From Hydractinia symbiolongicarpus (taxonomy: Eukaryota; Cnidaria; Hydrozoa; Anthoathecata; Hydractiniidae), in the NCBI RefSeq assembly GCF_029227915.1, contig NC_079880.1, forward strand, positions 15,704,001 to 15,768,000: a stretch of 64,000 nucleotides of DNA, in the 5' to 3' direction. A program made the position numbers and the translations under genes. Numbering within the stretch: position 1 is the first letter of the stretch; every line of letters begins with the position of its first letter. The notes under the pieces were generated by a model. It was not told the DNA's origin, did no database searches, and worked only from the letters and a program-made list of their open reading frames with translations. Positions 41,961-53,380 of this stretch are shown here, piece after piece.

Positions 41961-42547
41961 TCATTCGAGGATTTTCCAAGTTCTTGGATGTTCTAATCTC
42001 ACGTATAAGCACGCATGCTTGGATTTTTCAGCTCAGCTTTGATGTCCCCCCAATCGGAAATAAGGTTGGTTTCCTCGTCTATCATTTTCATGTCACTCCT
42101 CTCATGCGGGTACCACAAAAACAAGGCTTTTTTCTGTCGTCTCAATTTTTTTGGAAAAGCAGTATACGACTGCGTTAATAGCCAAGACTATGCTTCCTAT
42201 ACCTACCACTGACAGCAAGGGCTGCCTTTTTTATCGAGGCTCTAGTCGGCTATACAGTCATCCACAATGAACAACGTCTCTTCACCTGCCAGTAACGATG
42301 ATAATTTCCCTATCCATTCCAACAGTTGATCTTTAGGATCGATCAGGAACACATATTCGTCCCTCCAGAGCAAGGCTCTTTCTAAATAGGTGGTATTCCA
42401 TCATATAGTAGGGCATAGGATGATGATATTGTAAAAATGGTGTCTGTATTCATTTTCCAACAGGTCCAGGACACGTTGCGTTTTCCTGCAAGACGTCGGG
42501 TCCGTAAAGATTGCCGCGTGATGTTCCTTCACAACGTCTAGCATCAT
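41961..42547 (-). pseudogene. FtsK/HerA (A32)-type packaging ATPase, P4
   Basis: ATG in AATAAAATG. MMLDVVKEHHAAIFTDPTSC then RKTQRVLDLLENEYRHHF: Walker A reads DPTSCRKT, with both glycines changed. ETLFIVDDC, SWLLTQSYTAFPKKLRRQKK and the end HACLYVRLEHPRTWKILE at 41961 are recognisable through one stop and two frameshifts. Confidence 0.83.
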
Positions 42548-42581
42548 TTTATTAGTGGGACCATTTTTTGGAATGGACTTT

Positions 42582-42941
42582 TTAGTACGTCGCAGCGCAA
42601 GTAGAACAAATCCATACGCCCTCATGGTTACTAACAAGAGACCCCCGGCAGGCAGGGAAGAACTTGGTCTTTCGAGTATGGTATTCGGGAGGTAGTGGGT
42701 TAAACGATAGTTTACCATCTAGGTACCGCAGTACCTTGCGATATCTCTTAACGAGCCGTGCCTTCTCCTGGCTGACAGAGCAGGGTGCGAGGTTAAAAAA
42801 AGGTATTTTGATCGGTGTTTTCAACAGCTCAATGTACCGAGGTACGATGTCGTATGTGAACAGGGTGTAAAGACGTAGATAATTCTCATCCTGTTGGGTA
42901 CCTTTAATTTCTCTATCTATTCTGATGGGGTCTAGGTCCAT
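42582..42941 (-). CDS. Unrecognised 119-residue protein, P4 only
   Basis: MDLDPIRIDREIKGTQQDEN, LFTYDIVPRYIELLKTPIKI, LVKRYRKVLRYLDGKLSFNP, GVWICSTCAATY. Intact, basic middle, a CxxC near the end. It sits between Zn-finger/HNH and ATPase, a place with no gene in P3. No family recognised; it is not a chance shadow as no other gene overlaps it. Confidence 0.5.
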   Translation of the reverse strand: MDLDPIRIDREIKGTQQDENYLRLYTLFTYDIVPRYIELLKTPIKIPFFNLAPCSVSQEKARLVKRYRKVLRYLDGKLSFNPLPPEYHTRKTKFFPACRGSLVSNHEGVWICSTCAATY

Positions 42942-42957
42942 ATTTGTTTTAAAGGCC

Positions 42958-43382
42958 CCGCCTATTCCGAGACTCGCCTACATGGATTGCGTGTTGGTGT
43001 AATATCCTAGCAACCTCAGCAAGCCTCGGAGCATTGCCATTTTCTTGATACTTGAATATTGTGATCAATGTGCAAAAATTTATAATTGTCCCAGGTCATT
43101 CCCTCAGAAACTGAGTTACAATATGGGCCCTCAGCGTAGCTATGAGTTCCTTGTTTTTATGTAGAGCCTTGCGGGGTCTTGCAACGCAAGCGATATCACC
43201 ACCGCCACTTTTTTACATTTGTATCTTTGTCTTTGATTCGGGCACCTTGTGCGCTCCTTTGACATCTTGTTAGCATCAAGGCATTTGATGCACTGTTGTC
43301 CCGGCCGATCATTACGTTTAATCTTGAAATTGTTCATAGATAAAAAATGTTTACATTTGGAACATTTCTTAGCCCCCTCCAT
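42958..43382 (-). pseudogene. Zn-finger / HNH-like protein, P4
   Basis: MEGAKKCSKCKHFLSMNNFK, QQCIKCLDANKMSKERTRC, one unit start, then frameshifts. MTWDNYKFLHIDHNIQVSRK (HNH-like HIDH core) and a short tail follow. Most of the 18-residue units are missing, in contrast to 38202-38790. Confidence 0.55.
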
Positions 43383-43386
43383 GTTG

Positions 43387-43419
43387 ATTTCTGTTTGTCT
43401 CTCTACAACAAACAGAAAT
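43387..43419. terminator. 12-bp hairpin between two minus-strand genes, P4
   Basis: ATTTCTGTTTGT (43387-43398), 9-nt loop, ACAAACAGAAAT (43408-43419). Confidence 0.5.
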
Positions 43420-43702
43420 TTTACTAGACGCTTGTTTAGGTTTTGGCACGATACTCGCGGGAATCCACCCTTTCTTCACAGCCATTTCGCGACTTGCTCT
43501 CCCTGTAGCAAAGTAGGCCACCATTTTGAGATCATCGTTGGTATCCATTTTGGCAGATGGTCTTGTTATACCCAGAAATTTCTTACCTGCCAGTGCATAG
43601 GCAAATGTGAAAGATATTTACGACAGTCTCGTACAACATATCTAAAATTTCTTTTTTCTTGGGAGTTACGTTGCTATCCATGTGAGCTTTGCTTGTAGTC
43701 AT
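43395..43702 (-). pseudogene. Conserved small Polinton protein (KEILDMLYETVV family), P4
   Basis: ATG in TTAAATAAATG. MTTSKAHMDSNVTPKKKEIL, DMLYETVVNIFHICLC, then a frameshift, FLGITRPSAKMDTND, YFATGRASREMAVKKGWIPA. The C-terminus overlaps the hairpin and is uncertain. Confidence 0.5.
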
Positions 43703-43706
43703 TTAT

Positions 43707-43866
43707 TTAATGTAATTTTTTACCGAAAAAATGCATCTTGAAGATGTCAATCTGAGGCTGGGCTTTGCCTTGTTGAGGCTCTGGATGAGTCGCTGGCTTG
43801 TGAAATTCATTTTTGCCTCTACCAAATTTGTACCAGATGCCTACTCCTATCGCCAATACGGTAAAA
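43707..43866 (-). pseudogene. Basic/membrane protein (AGKKLAEWN family), P4, C-terminal fragment
   Basis: FTVLAIGVGIWYKFGRGKNE, PATHPEPQQGKAQPQIDIFK, MHFFGKKLH, stop. Matches the membrane span and tail of 12686-12269. The basic head is deleted; PolB sequence begins within 70 bp. Confidence 0.5.
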
Positions 43867-43929
43867 GTATAGCGATATAGAAACACACTTCCATTTAGTT
43901 ATTCTCTGGTGCCGGACCGACGGCAGTGG

Positions 43930-46900
43930 CCACGGGCTAGCGTGCTAACCTGGTCATGCTGTACAAGCCTTTTGTCATCTACCCTGTTAAGTGCTAATTT
44001 GTTAACCTCTTGGGTATATACTTGATGATTCTTGTTTTGAATTGAAACCTAACTTTTCTATATATCAATGCCCTCTTCCAAGCATCGTCTATAGTCGTTA
44101 AAAGTGATAGACTTCTTGGTAACACATCTTTTTACGCCCTTCGCTTTCCTGTTACCGTCCTCTTTTGTAAGACTCTCATAAGCATATAACTTTGCTCTCA
44201 GGGTGATGAACTCGGTCATACTTTTTCCACCTAATTCATCCTTCATGAGGCCTTTTTTGTTCCCCAGAGGAAGAGGTCTCCCATCATCTAAATTATAAGC
44301 ATTCGTATCGAAACGGTCCTCAACATCCTGCGCAATGTCACGATAAAAATCTTCTGTTCTTATGTTACACAAGGAGTCCGTGTCCATGTAACAGAGCTGC
44401 AATTTGCTACCATATTTTGGGTGCATAAAGTCATAGTGAAATTTATACATGATTTGACAGGTCCAGGATTGCCTGGCATATATACACCGGCTTTGCTCAC
44501 TTTGACCTCCGTCTTCCCCATCTCTACACCTAAGAGGTTTTACTGAAACGGCTTCCAACCTTGAAATTTGGTTTCATCACGAGTTTTATATACTTGTCCT
44601 CGTTGGTAACCAGCTGAATGTTCCGATGATTTCTAATATTCTCCATGGTCTTGTTGAGCACCGAGAGGTTCATTAACTTGTAGAAATACTTCTCAAAGTC
44701 ATTTTTGGCAGCAGTTCTTAGCCTCATATTGTGATTTATATACCCTTTAAGCCATGGTTCCTGATTAAATTGAATGACCCTATGTACTTTTTTCAATTCA
44801 AGCCAGTGCTTTATAGCCTCATTTAGAGCTCTGATATGTACCACATATCCACGCTTGTTTTTTAAATTTGGTACCAGTTTTTCAACCTTGTTAATCGTCA
44901 TGCGTTCAGGTGAAAACGGTAACCCGTTATGCTTGTCGTGTAGCCTCTCAGGATAGTCTATGTCAACCTCGAGCAAGTATCCATACTTGTTTTTTTCGAC
45001 AAGCTTCGCAATTCTCTTTTCGCTAAATTCGTCAACGTTTGAGATCCACTTGAAGCCATCCGTTGGGAGATCTTGACACATTGCCTATCCGTACAGGTTG
45101 TTCGCATCCAAATACTGCAGGTATGATGACTCAACATCCTGGTTATACTGGTCTCCCATATACTTATTATTAGCCCTCGCAAACCTGTGTACCGCCTGGG
45201 TTATACCTCCACGGATACCTTTTTCAAACATCAGGAACATATATGGGATCCGTAAGGAGCCCTAACCTAATCATGGTATACTTAAGTGCTGCCTTTCATG
45301 CCAAGCCAGGTGCGGAGTAGAAATGGGTAGGATCAAGCTGGTAATTTGTCAAGCATACGTCTCGAAATGTTTCAAAAATGTCTGCCGGTAGGAGGACGTC
45401 TGTTTTAAGATACACATCATGTTAGTAAGATCCATACAATTCCATACCTTTTTTGCATATTGATAGTCTTCATCACTAATCCCATTCATGTTTAGCTTGC
45501 TATAAAAGGCATCCCTAGGAGGTAGCTCCAACTCTTCAAATCGTTGCCAATCATCCATGTACTCGTACGGGTATACGCCGGGTATACATCCTTGTTGAAA
45601 AACCAGCGAAGATTTTTACACTGTTCGTCAGTGAGGTTGCTTGCTAGTTTGTCCAGACTTGACGGCATGGACCGGCAGCTGTCGATGAACCTAATCTCTA
45701 TCTTCTTGTACACCTCACCATCACCCATACCTGCAAGTGGTACCTTGATTTTAACATTGAAGCTGATATATTTTTCAGTATTCTCTGCTATGCAACCAAT
45801 ATCCTGTATGTTATATTTTTCTCCATGTTCCCTAATAAACAGGTGCGCGTCGTAGCCGCTTAGGTTGTGGGAGATGACGGGTATGCGATTAGGTATCTTG
45901 TATTTGAGGTTACAGCTGTTATGCGCGGCGCTTCTATACAAGCCTGTATAATGACAGTGGTCCCAAACTTTGCGATTATTCTCGTGATTAAAGGGTTTTA
46001 AACATATATGGCATTCCGAGGCCTCGTTATGTTCCCTTTTTAACACCTCTGTCAGTTCTAACATTGGTTTTTGCGGGAATGTCTTATATAACCGCTTCAC
46101 CTCATCTTCCAGGTTGTTCACGAACCTCGTGACACAATCCTCACCCCTGTAGACTATCAGGGATCTGGTATGAAGACGTATGCAAATGTACTATAGGTAC
46201 ACCAACCAGACGGTACATGCTTGTTCAGTTTTTTCATTGGGATGAGTAAACTTTTAAAGTCCGCATATATTGCAAAAAGTACCTTGAATTGTTGATGATC
46301 ATCCCTATATTGCAACCATTTCTCAGCCTCTTTTGGCATTGTGATTTTCACCGCCTCGTGATCCTTGTAGTATCCATAATGCTTACGTCTCGATTCAACC
46401 GTGTTAAATGCCTGCAGGCAGTTATTCTCCTTCCCCAATAATCGCGATAGGCTTTTGACAGCTGTGTAGTGGGCCTTTTGACCATCCATGATAAGCAGCA
46501 GGTTCACCTGCTTGTTACGCTTAATTTTGTGTTCAGATCGTCGCAGGATGTTGATCTTCTTACCCATGACATACAACACGTTTACTGCGATGTCCGTGTT
46601 GTTCTTCTCAAACTTGGATATATCCTTGATAGTTGTCGGGAACTCCCAATTATAGAGATCTATATAGCGCTGCATCTGATATATTCGATTCGAGTTCCTT
46701 CCGATCTCTGCATGGTGTAGGGATGCTATGACACTCTACTTTAAACATTCCTCATCTTCATTCACTGGGTTAATGATGGCCTTCTTTGACGCTATCCATT
46801 TAGGTAGTTCTATATATGATGAACCCTTTGTTAACAAAAGTTTATGAAAGTCTACATCAAGGTATAGAATTCGACTAATCGTGAAGCCACTCTGTGGAAG

Positions 46901-47683
46901 TGCCGGATGTTCCAAGTGTGTCTTGATATTAGCAAACATCCTATCCAGTACGTCGTCTACGTCGCTACCTTGGAAGATTTCTGTCATCTTGCTGTTAAAG
47001 ATTTTTTTCACCTCGATGTACTCAGCGTTAACCTCCTCCGAGTTTGTTATTATTTTTTTCTTCCGCATGATCCATAGGGACATCTGTACCTTTGCTGATC
47101 CCATTTCCCCTACCTGGTCCTCGATCAAGGTTTTCATGTTGGGCCGCACCATTGTTATATACCCGTCGACGTCGGCTCCCCCTATACCAAGGATGCGGAA
47201 ACTTTTAAATGTTTTGTGCAACGCGTGCTTATGTTCCTGAGGTGTAATATCTTGCCCCGGCTGATCATATAGATTTTTATTATTTTCGAGGTAGTCTTCC
47301 TCAGCCTCGTTTTCCACCTCATCATGAAGCGAAGGTCTCGCGATGATGTTAGTCCCACTATGATAGAGATTTATAACCTTACGTTTGAAGGACGCATAGG
47401 TTCTCTTGACCCCCTCCTTTAGGGGCTTGGGAACAGCATCCACTAACCAGTTGTACCATCCACTCATCTTTGTTTTCACGATCGAACGATTTTTTCTCAG
47501 TTCCTCCTTTTCAAAGGTGTCCATTTCAGATTTTAGCAAAATCCAATCATACCATTCGCGGATTTTACCCCCTATAGTTGGACAGGTCTTTAGCATCTCA
47601 TGCCTCTCAATAATGTCCATGGCCTCTGGTGTTGGATGTTTTACCACCGGCTTAACTGGCTTTCGTTGTACATTCTCCAACAT
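43930..47683 (-). pseudogene. Family B DNA polymerase (Polinton), P4
   Basis: A long open N-terminal stretch of 315 codons (MLENVQRKPV ... GWYNWLVDAVPKPLKEGVKR ... YIELPKWIASKKAIINPVNE) is followed by pieces with LSGYDAHLFIREHGEKYN, motif A YLQYLDANNLYG followed by TAG for Trp, motif B KLMNLSVLNKTMEN (FG changed to LN) and motif C CYMDTDS. The C-terminus is DDKRLVQHDQVSTLARG. About 1250 codons. The initiating ATG at 47683 uses the terminal base of the Helitron, so the true N-terminus may be missing. Confidence 0.88.
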
Positions 47684-47700
47684 CTCTTATAATAATACGC

Positions 47701-49053
47701 TAAGTGTGTCTGTCTGTCACTTTTGCAAACACGATATTTTTTACCACCCGAATGCGCGAGTTTTTCGAGTTTTTTTGTTTTGTTTACATTTGTCTCGCAG
47801 CCGTTAGAAACCACGTGATAGAAAATAAGCAGTATGATTCGTTCAAATACGTACTTTCGAACGGGACGGCATTCGAATAGAAAGTTTCCTTGGCGTAAAA
47901 ACAAACAAACAAAAAAATTGTTTTTAAAGTTCTCGCGACAAAAGACGAACTTAAAAAACTTAAAAAATTTAGAAGAGAAAGAAAAAGGCGAATTAACAAA
48001 AAAAAACCGTGAGAAAATAAAAAGAACAACAAATAATACAGTTAATGAGAAGTGTAAAGGGGATTTACAGGTAAAGTTTTAAATACTCTCTCCTCTTTCA
48101 CTGTTGTGTTAATAAATAGGGTAGCTAATACATCTTTGTTTTCAAATATAAAAATATAAAAATGTTGATGGTATTTTTTAAAATACAGAGAACAAATCAC
48201 ATTTTAACAAATATAGCTACAGCACATCAGCTAGCTTTCAAGTTAACTATGAGTTTTACTTTTACTACGTTAAGAAATATCCTATTCAGGCGAAAATGTA
48301 GGTGCGCATAAATCAAAGTGAAATAAAAAGAGAAGGGAAATGTTTCTTATACTTTCGTTTTCTGATTTGTTTATAACAACAAAGCTAGCATAATTGTATC
48401 CCCAGGTGCGTAACTAATCTGCATGTTTAATTATTTAAAATGCTACACAAATGTGTTGAGCACATGGATCGTTGTTTACAGTGTTGTATAAAAAGTTTAG
48501 TTAAAAGCTAAAGATTTCAGTCATAGTTAGTTAGTTAAGAAAAAGAAAGGAAAGAAGTAGCCATAGTTGTAGCCATAGTTGTAGATAAAGACAGCAAAAT
48601 ATCAGTTTATCTACATTTTTTAGCAGTCTAACTAGCTTCTTTACATCACTACTCACGTCATCCTTATCTGTTTGCCTGCCACAAGACTGTTACAAATGTG
48701 TGAAAAGAAGCCTGTCTAGCTAAAGTATCCTATATATACAGCTAGCCTTTTGTATTAAAGGCAGGTTGTGTTTTTATGTATATGTTTTTAAGACTAGCTA
48801 CCTAAGTTAAAAGAGTTTCTCTTTCTATTATGGTTTTTAGTATAGATACAAGACCAAAACAAAGGTTATCAGAATCTATATAACTTGGAACATAGAAACT
48901 GCGAGTAAGAAATTCTATAGTTCTTAAATTTGAACAAGTTAGCTTCATTAATAATTATACATATATATAAATCATTTTCTTTTCTCATTTTAGGAATTGT
49001 GGTATATACCTATAATTTGTTTCATTTAGTTTTAATCAGGATATATATATATA
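47701..49053. other. Helitron 5' non-coding region
   Basis: AT-rich. A Lys-rich 82-codon frame at 47834-48082 is low-complexity and I do not support it as a gene. Nothing else seen. Confidence 0.4.
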
Positions 49054-51151
49054 ATGTCAAATGAGTCTGGAATTAATGACAGCAGTAATACTGTTCGTGG
49101 TTTTAGGCTGTTTAATAATTTAGGTAGGTTTGTGTTGCAACAGCATGACAATAATCAAGGTTTGGTAGGTGCCATCTTGAGGCAAAGACCACATATTTCC
49201 CAAAATTTTGAATTGCCACAAGAAATGCAAAGAAATGTAGTACCACGTTTATCAGATAATGATGATGTTTCCTTAGCTAGACGCAGGCAAAATGCTCAAT
49301 GTGTTGCCTCTTTACGTCGATTGGAATCGACTGATCAGGCCAATAATAGGCGGCATAATGATGCTGTTAGACATGCGGCTAGGCGCAATGCAGAATCAGC
49401 TCAGCAAACTCGCAACAGACAAGTTATGGATGCTCAACGGCACGTTGTTGCTAGACAATTAGAATCTAATGAGCAGGCTGCCAATAGACGTGCTGAAAAT
49501 GCTCATAGACAAGCCATGGCTCGAGAAATGCATAATGCGCCGTATTATAATATTGCACGTCAAAATGTATTGCCTAATTTATATTTTTTAGGTGCTATGG
49601 ACAAAAAATGTGATTATTGTCAAGCTTTAAAGTTTGAAAATGAAAATTGTTTTAAATGTTGTCACACTGGTAAAGTTGCATTAGATAATTTGTCTCCTTA
49701 CCCTCAGCAGCTTGGGGAATTATTAACAAATACAGATACTGTTCAGGCAAAAAACTTTCAGTCAAATATACGTAAGTATAATAGTGCCGTTGCCTTTGCT
49801 TCTTTTGGAGCAAACCTTCGCCCCCCACCTGGCCGTGGACCACCATGCTTTCGTATCTGTGGTCAAATATGGCATCGTGTTGGGGGTCTTCACCCTCCTG
49901 AAGGATAAACCCCTGTTTTTAACCAACTTTATATTTATGAAGCAGGTAGGGCTCTCAACGAAAGAATGGCACGCCAAGAAAATAATGGCTGTCGTGAAGA
50001 CGTGATGCGAACTGTTCAAGATGTTATGGACAGAGTAAGCCCGTTTGCTGCTGCCTATAGGTACATGGCTGAAGTTGAAGCTGGAGAATTGAATCAGGCA
50101 GCAGCACAAAACCGTGCTCCATCTGAAGTGCGTATGTACATGAGAGTTGGCAATGACCGAAAGCGCTACAACTTGCCACATCATGATGAAGTTGCGGCAG
50201 TATTTGTTGGCCAAGATGGAGCACCTCCTGGAAACAGGGATGTTGTTATCTATCCGCGTGGAGGTGATTTACAGAATATTTCCACAATGTCTGCAAACTT
50301 AAAATCCAATGGTGTATCCTCTTTTTTTTCCAAGGGGTGAACCAGGTTGGCATAATAGGATACCTCATGTTGCTGTACGTGCAACCCGTACTCGCAACAC
50401 TACTACAATGTTGCAGTATTATACTTACCGTTTAGCTGCTCGGGAATATTTCAGCCCGATTCATTATGGTAAAAAATTGTTTCATTAGTATTGTGTTGAT
50501 TCTTATGTTAAAGTTGAAGGTAATAATTTAAATTACATTCGAGCAAATCAAACCAACCTTCGTGTTGATAGTTATGAAGGTTTAGCTGACCATTTGAATG
50601 CACGAGCTGAAGAGCGAGGCCTTCAACCAGGTCGTATTGTTGTTCTTCCTTCGAGTTTTCAAGGAAGTCCACGTGCCATGGCTCAAAACTATCAAGATGC
50701 TATGGCAGTTATTGGTAAGTTTGGAAAACCTGATTTTTTTCTGACTTTTACGTGCAATCCAAAATGGCGTGAAATTACAGAAAATTTGTTTGCAGGCCAA
50801 CGTGCACACGATCGGCCTGATTTAGTTTCTCGAGTTTTTAAATTGAAACTAAATGAACTCCTTAAAGATGTTACTGAAATGGGAGTTCTAGGTAAGACTA
50901 TAGCACATGTGTATGTTATAGAATTTCAAAAGAGGGGTTTGCCTCATTGTCATTTGTTAATTCATTTAGATCCCAATGACAAACTTAGGGATGCAGATGA
51001 CATAGACAGTGTTATTTCAGCAGAAATTCCTAATCAACAGGAACACCCTGAGCTGTTTGAAATTGTACGATCGTGTATGATTCATGGACCATGTGGACAT
51101 CTGAATCCTAATTCTAAAGAAAAAATTGTTAAAAACTCCAGAGAAGGATAA
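49054..51151 (+). pseudogene. Helitron Rep (HUH endonuclease) protein, broken, helicase missing
   Basis: MSNESGINDSSNTVRGFRLF starts an Arg/Gln-rich helical repeat region, then a CxxC-type finger (MDKKCDYCQALKFE ... CFKC) and FRICGQIWHRVGGLHPPEG. TAA at 49906 interrupts the GG|TPVFNQLYIYEA continuation. A frameshift lies in the T-run at 50326-50335, TAG near 50485, then LPSSFQGSPRAMAQNYQDAM, FFLTFTCNPKWREI and the HUH motif RGLPHCHLLIH. The frame ends after HGPCGHLNPNS, before the two catalytic Tyr (YxxxY) motif; no PIF1 helicase sequence follows. Confidence 0.88.
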
Positions 51152-51351
51152 ATCAGGTATTTGGCATAGCCTTATTTAACCAAACTTAATTTTGTTATCG
51201 CCCTTATTTTTATACACATCATTATTATTTAGAGCATAATAACAGCCAGCACAAACATTTCATATACTTACACATCCATGATCACACAAACACAAAGGAA
51301 GTATCCATTTTTTATTGTGATTAGTAATAGTTTTTCCTTTTTTTTTTAAAG

Positions 51352-52043
51352 GTGGACAAGTTGAAAACAGACAGGGTATTCTTACTTTTTGACATCTTAA
51401 TATTTCGTACAGCATGAGGAAAACATTGTGATTAATAGTTCTTATTGTCGTAAATTTTTGTTTTTTAGAGAGTAGTGGACGAGTTGCAGAAATGCAGGGT
51501 ATTCTTATTTTTTACATTTTAATATTTTCTTAAACTCCAGGCTACAGCATAAGTGAAATAATGGGATTAATATTTTTTATTGTTCTTAAATTTTTTAGAA
51601 GGTGAAGTTGAAAGTGTACACGGTATGTTTTGTTGTCCTATTTTGTCACCTCCGCCTTCAATTTTTAATATATTTTTTCCTTCCAGATTATTATAACAGA
51701 AATATTTTAGATGACACAGAAAAACAAGTAGAAAAAAAGAAAGAAGGTACGGATATGTTCATAATAAATAGTGTCTATTTTTATTATTTTTATAACATAT
51801 TCCATTTTGTTTTATCTTTTTTTAGTTTTGACGTATACAGCTTACGTGGCTTATAGAAAGCAAAATCCTGGCCCCCTGTCCAATAAGTCATTTAAGTGGT
51901 GGAGAGCACATGGGGGTCAGGATTTACCCAATTTTTCGTGGAAAAAAAAACACCTAAGACAAAAGCACAAACATCAACACACATACACTGTTCAAACTCA
52001 GTACAACAACTGCACCATTACAAACAACAATTATTATTATTAA
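51352..52043 (+). other. Chain of candidate exons inside the Helitron (captured gene fragment?)
   Basis: Three 24-bp microexon-like units, each between a T-rich...AG and a G|GTAT: 51352-51375, about 51475-51498 and 51599-51622, spaced 123-124 bp. Then 51687-51746 (TTCCTTCCAG acceptor, GTACGG donor; RNILDDTEKQVEKKKE) and 51826-52043 (TTTTTTTAG acceptor; TYTAYVAYRKQNPGPLSNKS, FKWWRAHGG, ending NNNYYY stop). The last two join in phase (G|TT). Product not recognised. Helitrons often capture host exons; splicing here is predicted by eye only. Confidence 0.4.
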
Positions 52044-53350
52044 GTTTTTAAATTATTATTATTTTAAATTATTAGATTTTATGTTCGTGTATGTGTTTAG
52101 TTTTTTTACTCTGAGGTATCTAATAATACCACAACGGCAATTAGTTATTCTATTTGGCATTATTATTTATATCTAAGCAATGTTTACAAACACTGACTTT
52201 GTAAAAAATGTTTATTCAATTATTCCATTATTTCACCCTGTACGATAATTATTGATCATTGTATACTCTACTTTTATCAATTTCATGCATGTGCTATTAA
52301 TCAGTTTTTTTGTAATCGATACCTCAGAGGTTCGTTTTTTTGTTTGTCTGTTGAGTGGTTTATTTTAATGATAATTTATTTTTAATATAGTAATTATAAT
52401 AGTTATTTATAATAGTTATTTTGATAACAAAAAAAAGATTAATTCAACCAATGTTTTATGGTACATCTTTTTTTATAAGAACACTTAAAGAAGGCCTTTC
52501 AACTTTTCAAATTGTTCTTAAATTGGTCGTAATTTTCCTCTGATTTTGTCATTTTTTGTGTAAGTGTAAAGGAGCATTTCCGTACTTCGTGATATTGTCA
52601 AAGACTTAAATGTTCTTAACATGTTCTAAACTTTTGGGCCTTTGAAGCCATATGTTCAAACATTTTGTTCTTATAAAAACTGTTAATGTTATCTATATTA
52701 TGTAGTCAAACATTAAAATACATTTAGTTCACTTCAACATTCACTGGTATTGGGGGCTCACAAGCTACTGGAATTGGTCATATTGCCCAAAACTTACCTT
52801 ATTAACTCTCTTTAGTACAAAAGCACACTACGTACTTTTCTTTTTCTTTTTTAGGTTGAAGCGCAAAGCCCCATGACTTGCCTTCCCGTGGCACGCTTCG
52901 TTAGGTGGATTATTTTCTTTTTAAGGAGATAATTCATGAACTAAAAGTCAGGGCATGCCATGTTAAAATTGCATCACATATTTTTGGTATTGAAAAGACT
53001 CAAGAAGCATCAACTGCAGGTAACTTACTTATCAATATATTAATATTATACGGTCTGTATGTAACCATTGAATTATCTTTTTACAGGAAACAAAAATATT
53101 AAAATATTATCATCATAATTTATTATTTTTTAGGTTTATGGAGGTTTATGGAAAACAAAATCCCAAGTTTTCTTTTTTGTAACATTATCGTTTACGTAAG
53201 TTATCCTTATTTTTACTGCTTTTTTGTCATTTTTCCACAGGCCTTTACAACTATCAAAAACGCATTCAATTTTTACGTAGATAAACAGGACACTGCTGAC
53301 GTCATCAAAATTCCTAAAATCTTCTAATTTTTCATTGTTCTTCTGCCTGA
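52044..53350. other. Helitron 3' region, no supported gene
   Basis: AT-rich. 52855-53021 looks weakly exon-like (TTTTTTAG, then ...ACTGCAG|GTAAC) but its frame carries stops. Nothing else seen. Confidence 0.35.
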
Positions 53351-53380
53351 GTGGATTTTTCCACGGGCCTAATCGACTAG
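53351..53380 (+). other. Helitron 3' terminal hairpin and CTAG
   Basis: GTGGA (53351-53355), TTTT, TCCAC (53360-53364), 12 nt, CTAG. The same ending recurs at 54118, 56129, 58275, 59314 and 59825. Confidence 0.85.

Larger units (their letters stand above)
37582..47682 (+). mobile_element. Polinton P4, truncated on the right by a Helitron
   Basis: Order: repeat protein (+), coiled-coil and minor capsid remnants (-), Zn-repeat array (+), capsid (+), two-span membrane protein (+), integrase (+), hairpin, BRO (-), ATPase (-), unique gene (-), Zn-finger/HNH (-), KEILDML gene (-), basic protein tail (-), PolB (-). The last codon of the polymerase start region is cut by the Helitron end. Confidence 0.85.
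47683..53380 (+). mobile_element. Helitron H1 with broken Rep gene
   Basis: 5' end TCTCTTATAATAATACGC preceded by A; 3' end CTAG (53377-53380) followed by T, with a hairpin GTGGA-TTTT-TCCAC 12 nt before CTAG. These are Helitron hallmarks (5' TC, 3' hairpin and CTRR, insertion between A and T). It contains a Helitron Rep pseudogene but no helicase domain. It is inserted at the beginning of P4 polymerase. Confidence 0.88.

Noticed and set aside
47834-48082. Lys-rich ORF in the Helitron 5' region
   Set aside because: Low-complexity poly-A-derived frame; no equivalent in Rep proteins I remember, and it is out of context with the start of Rep at 49054.
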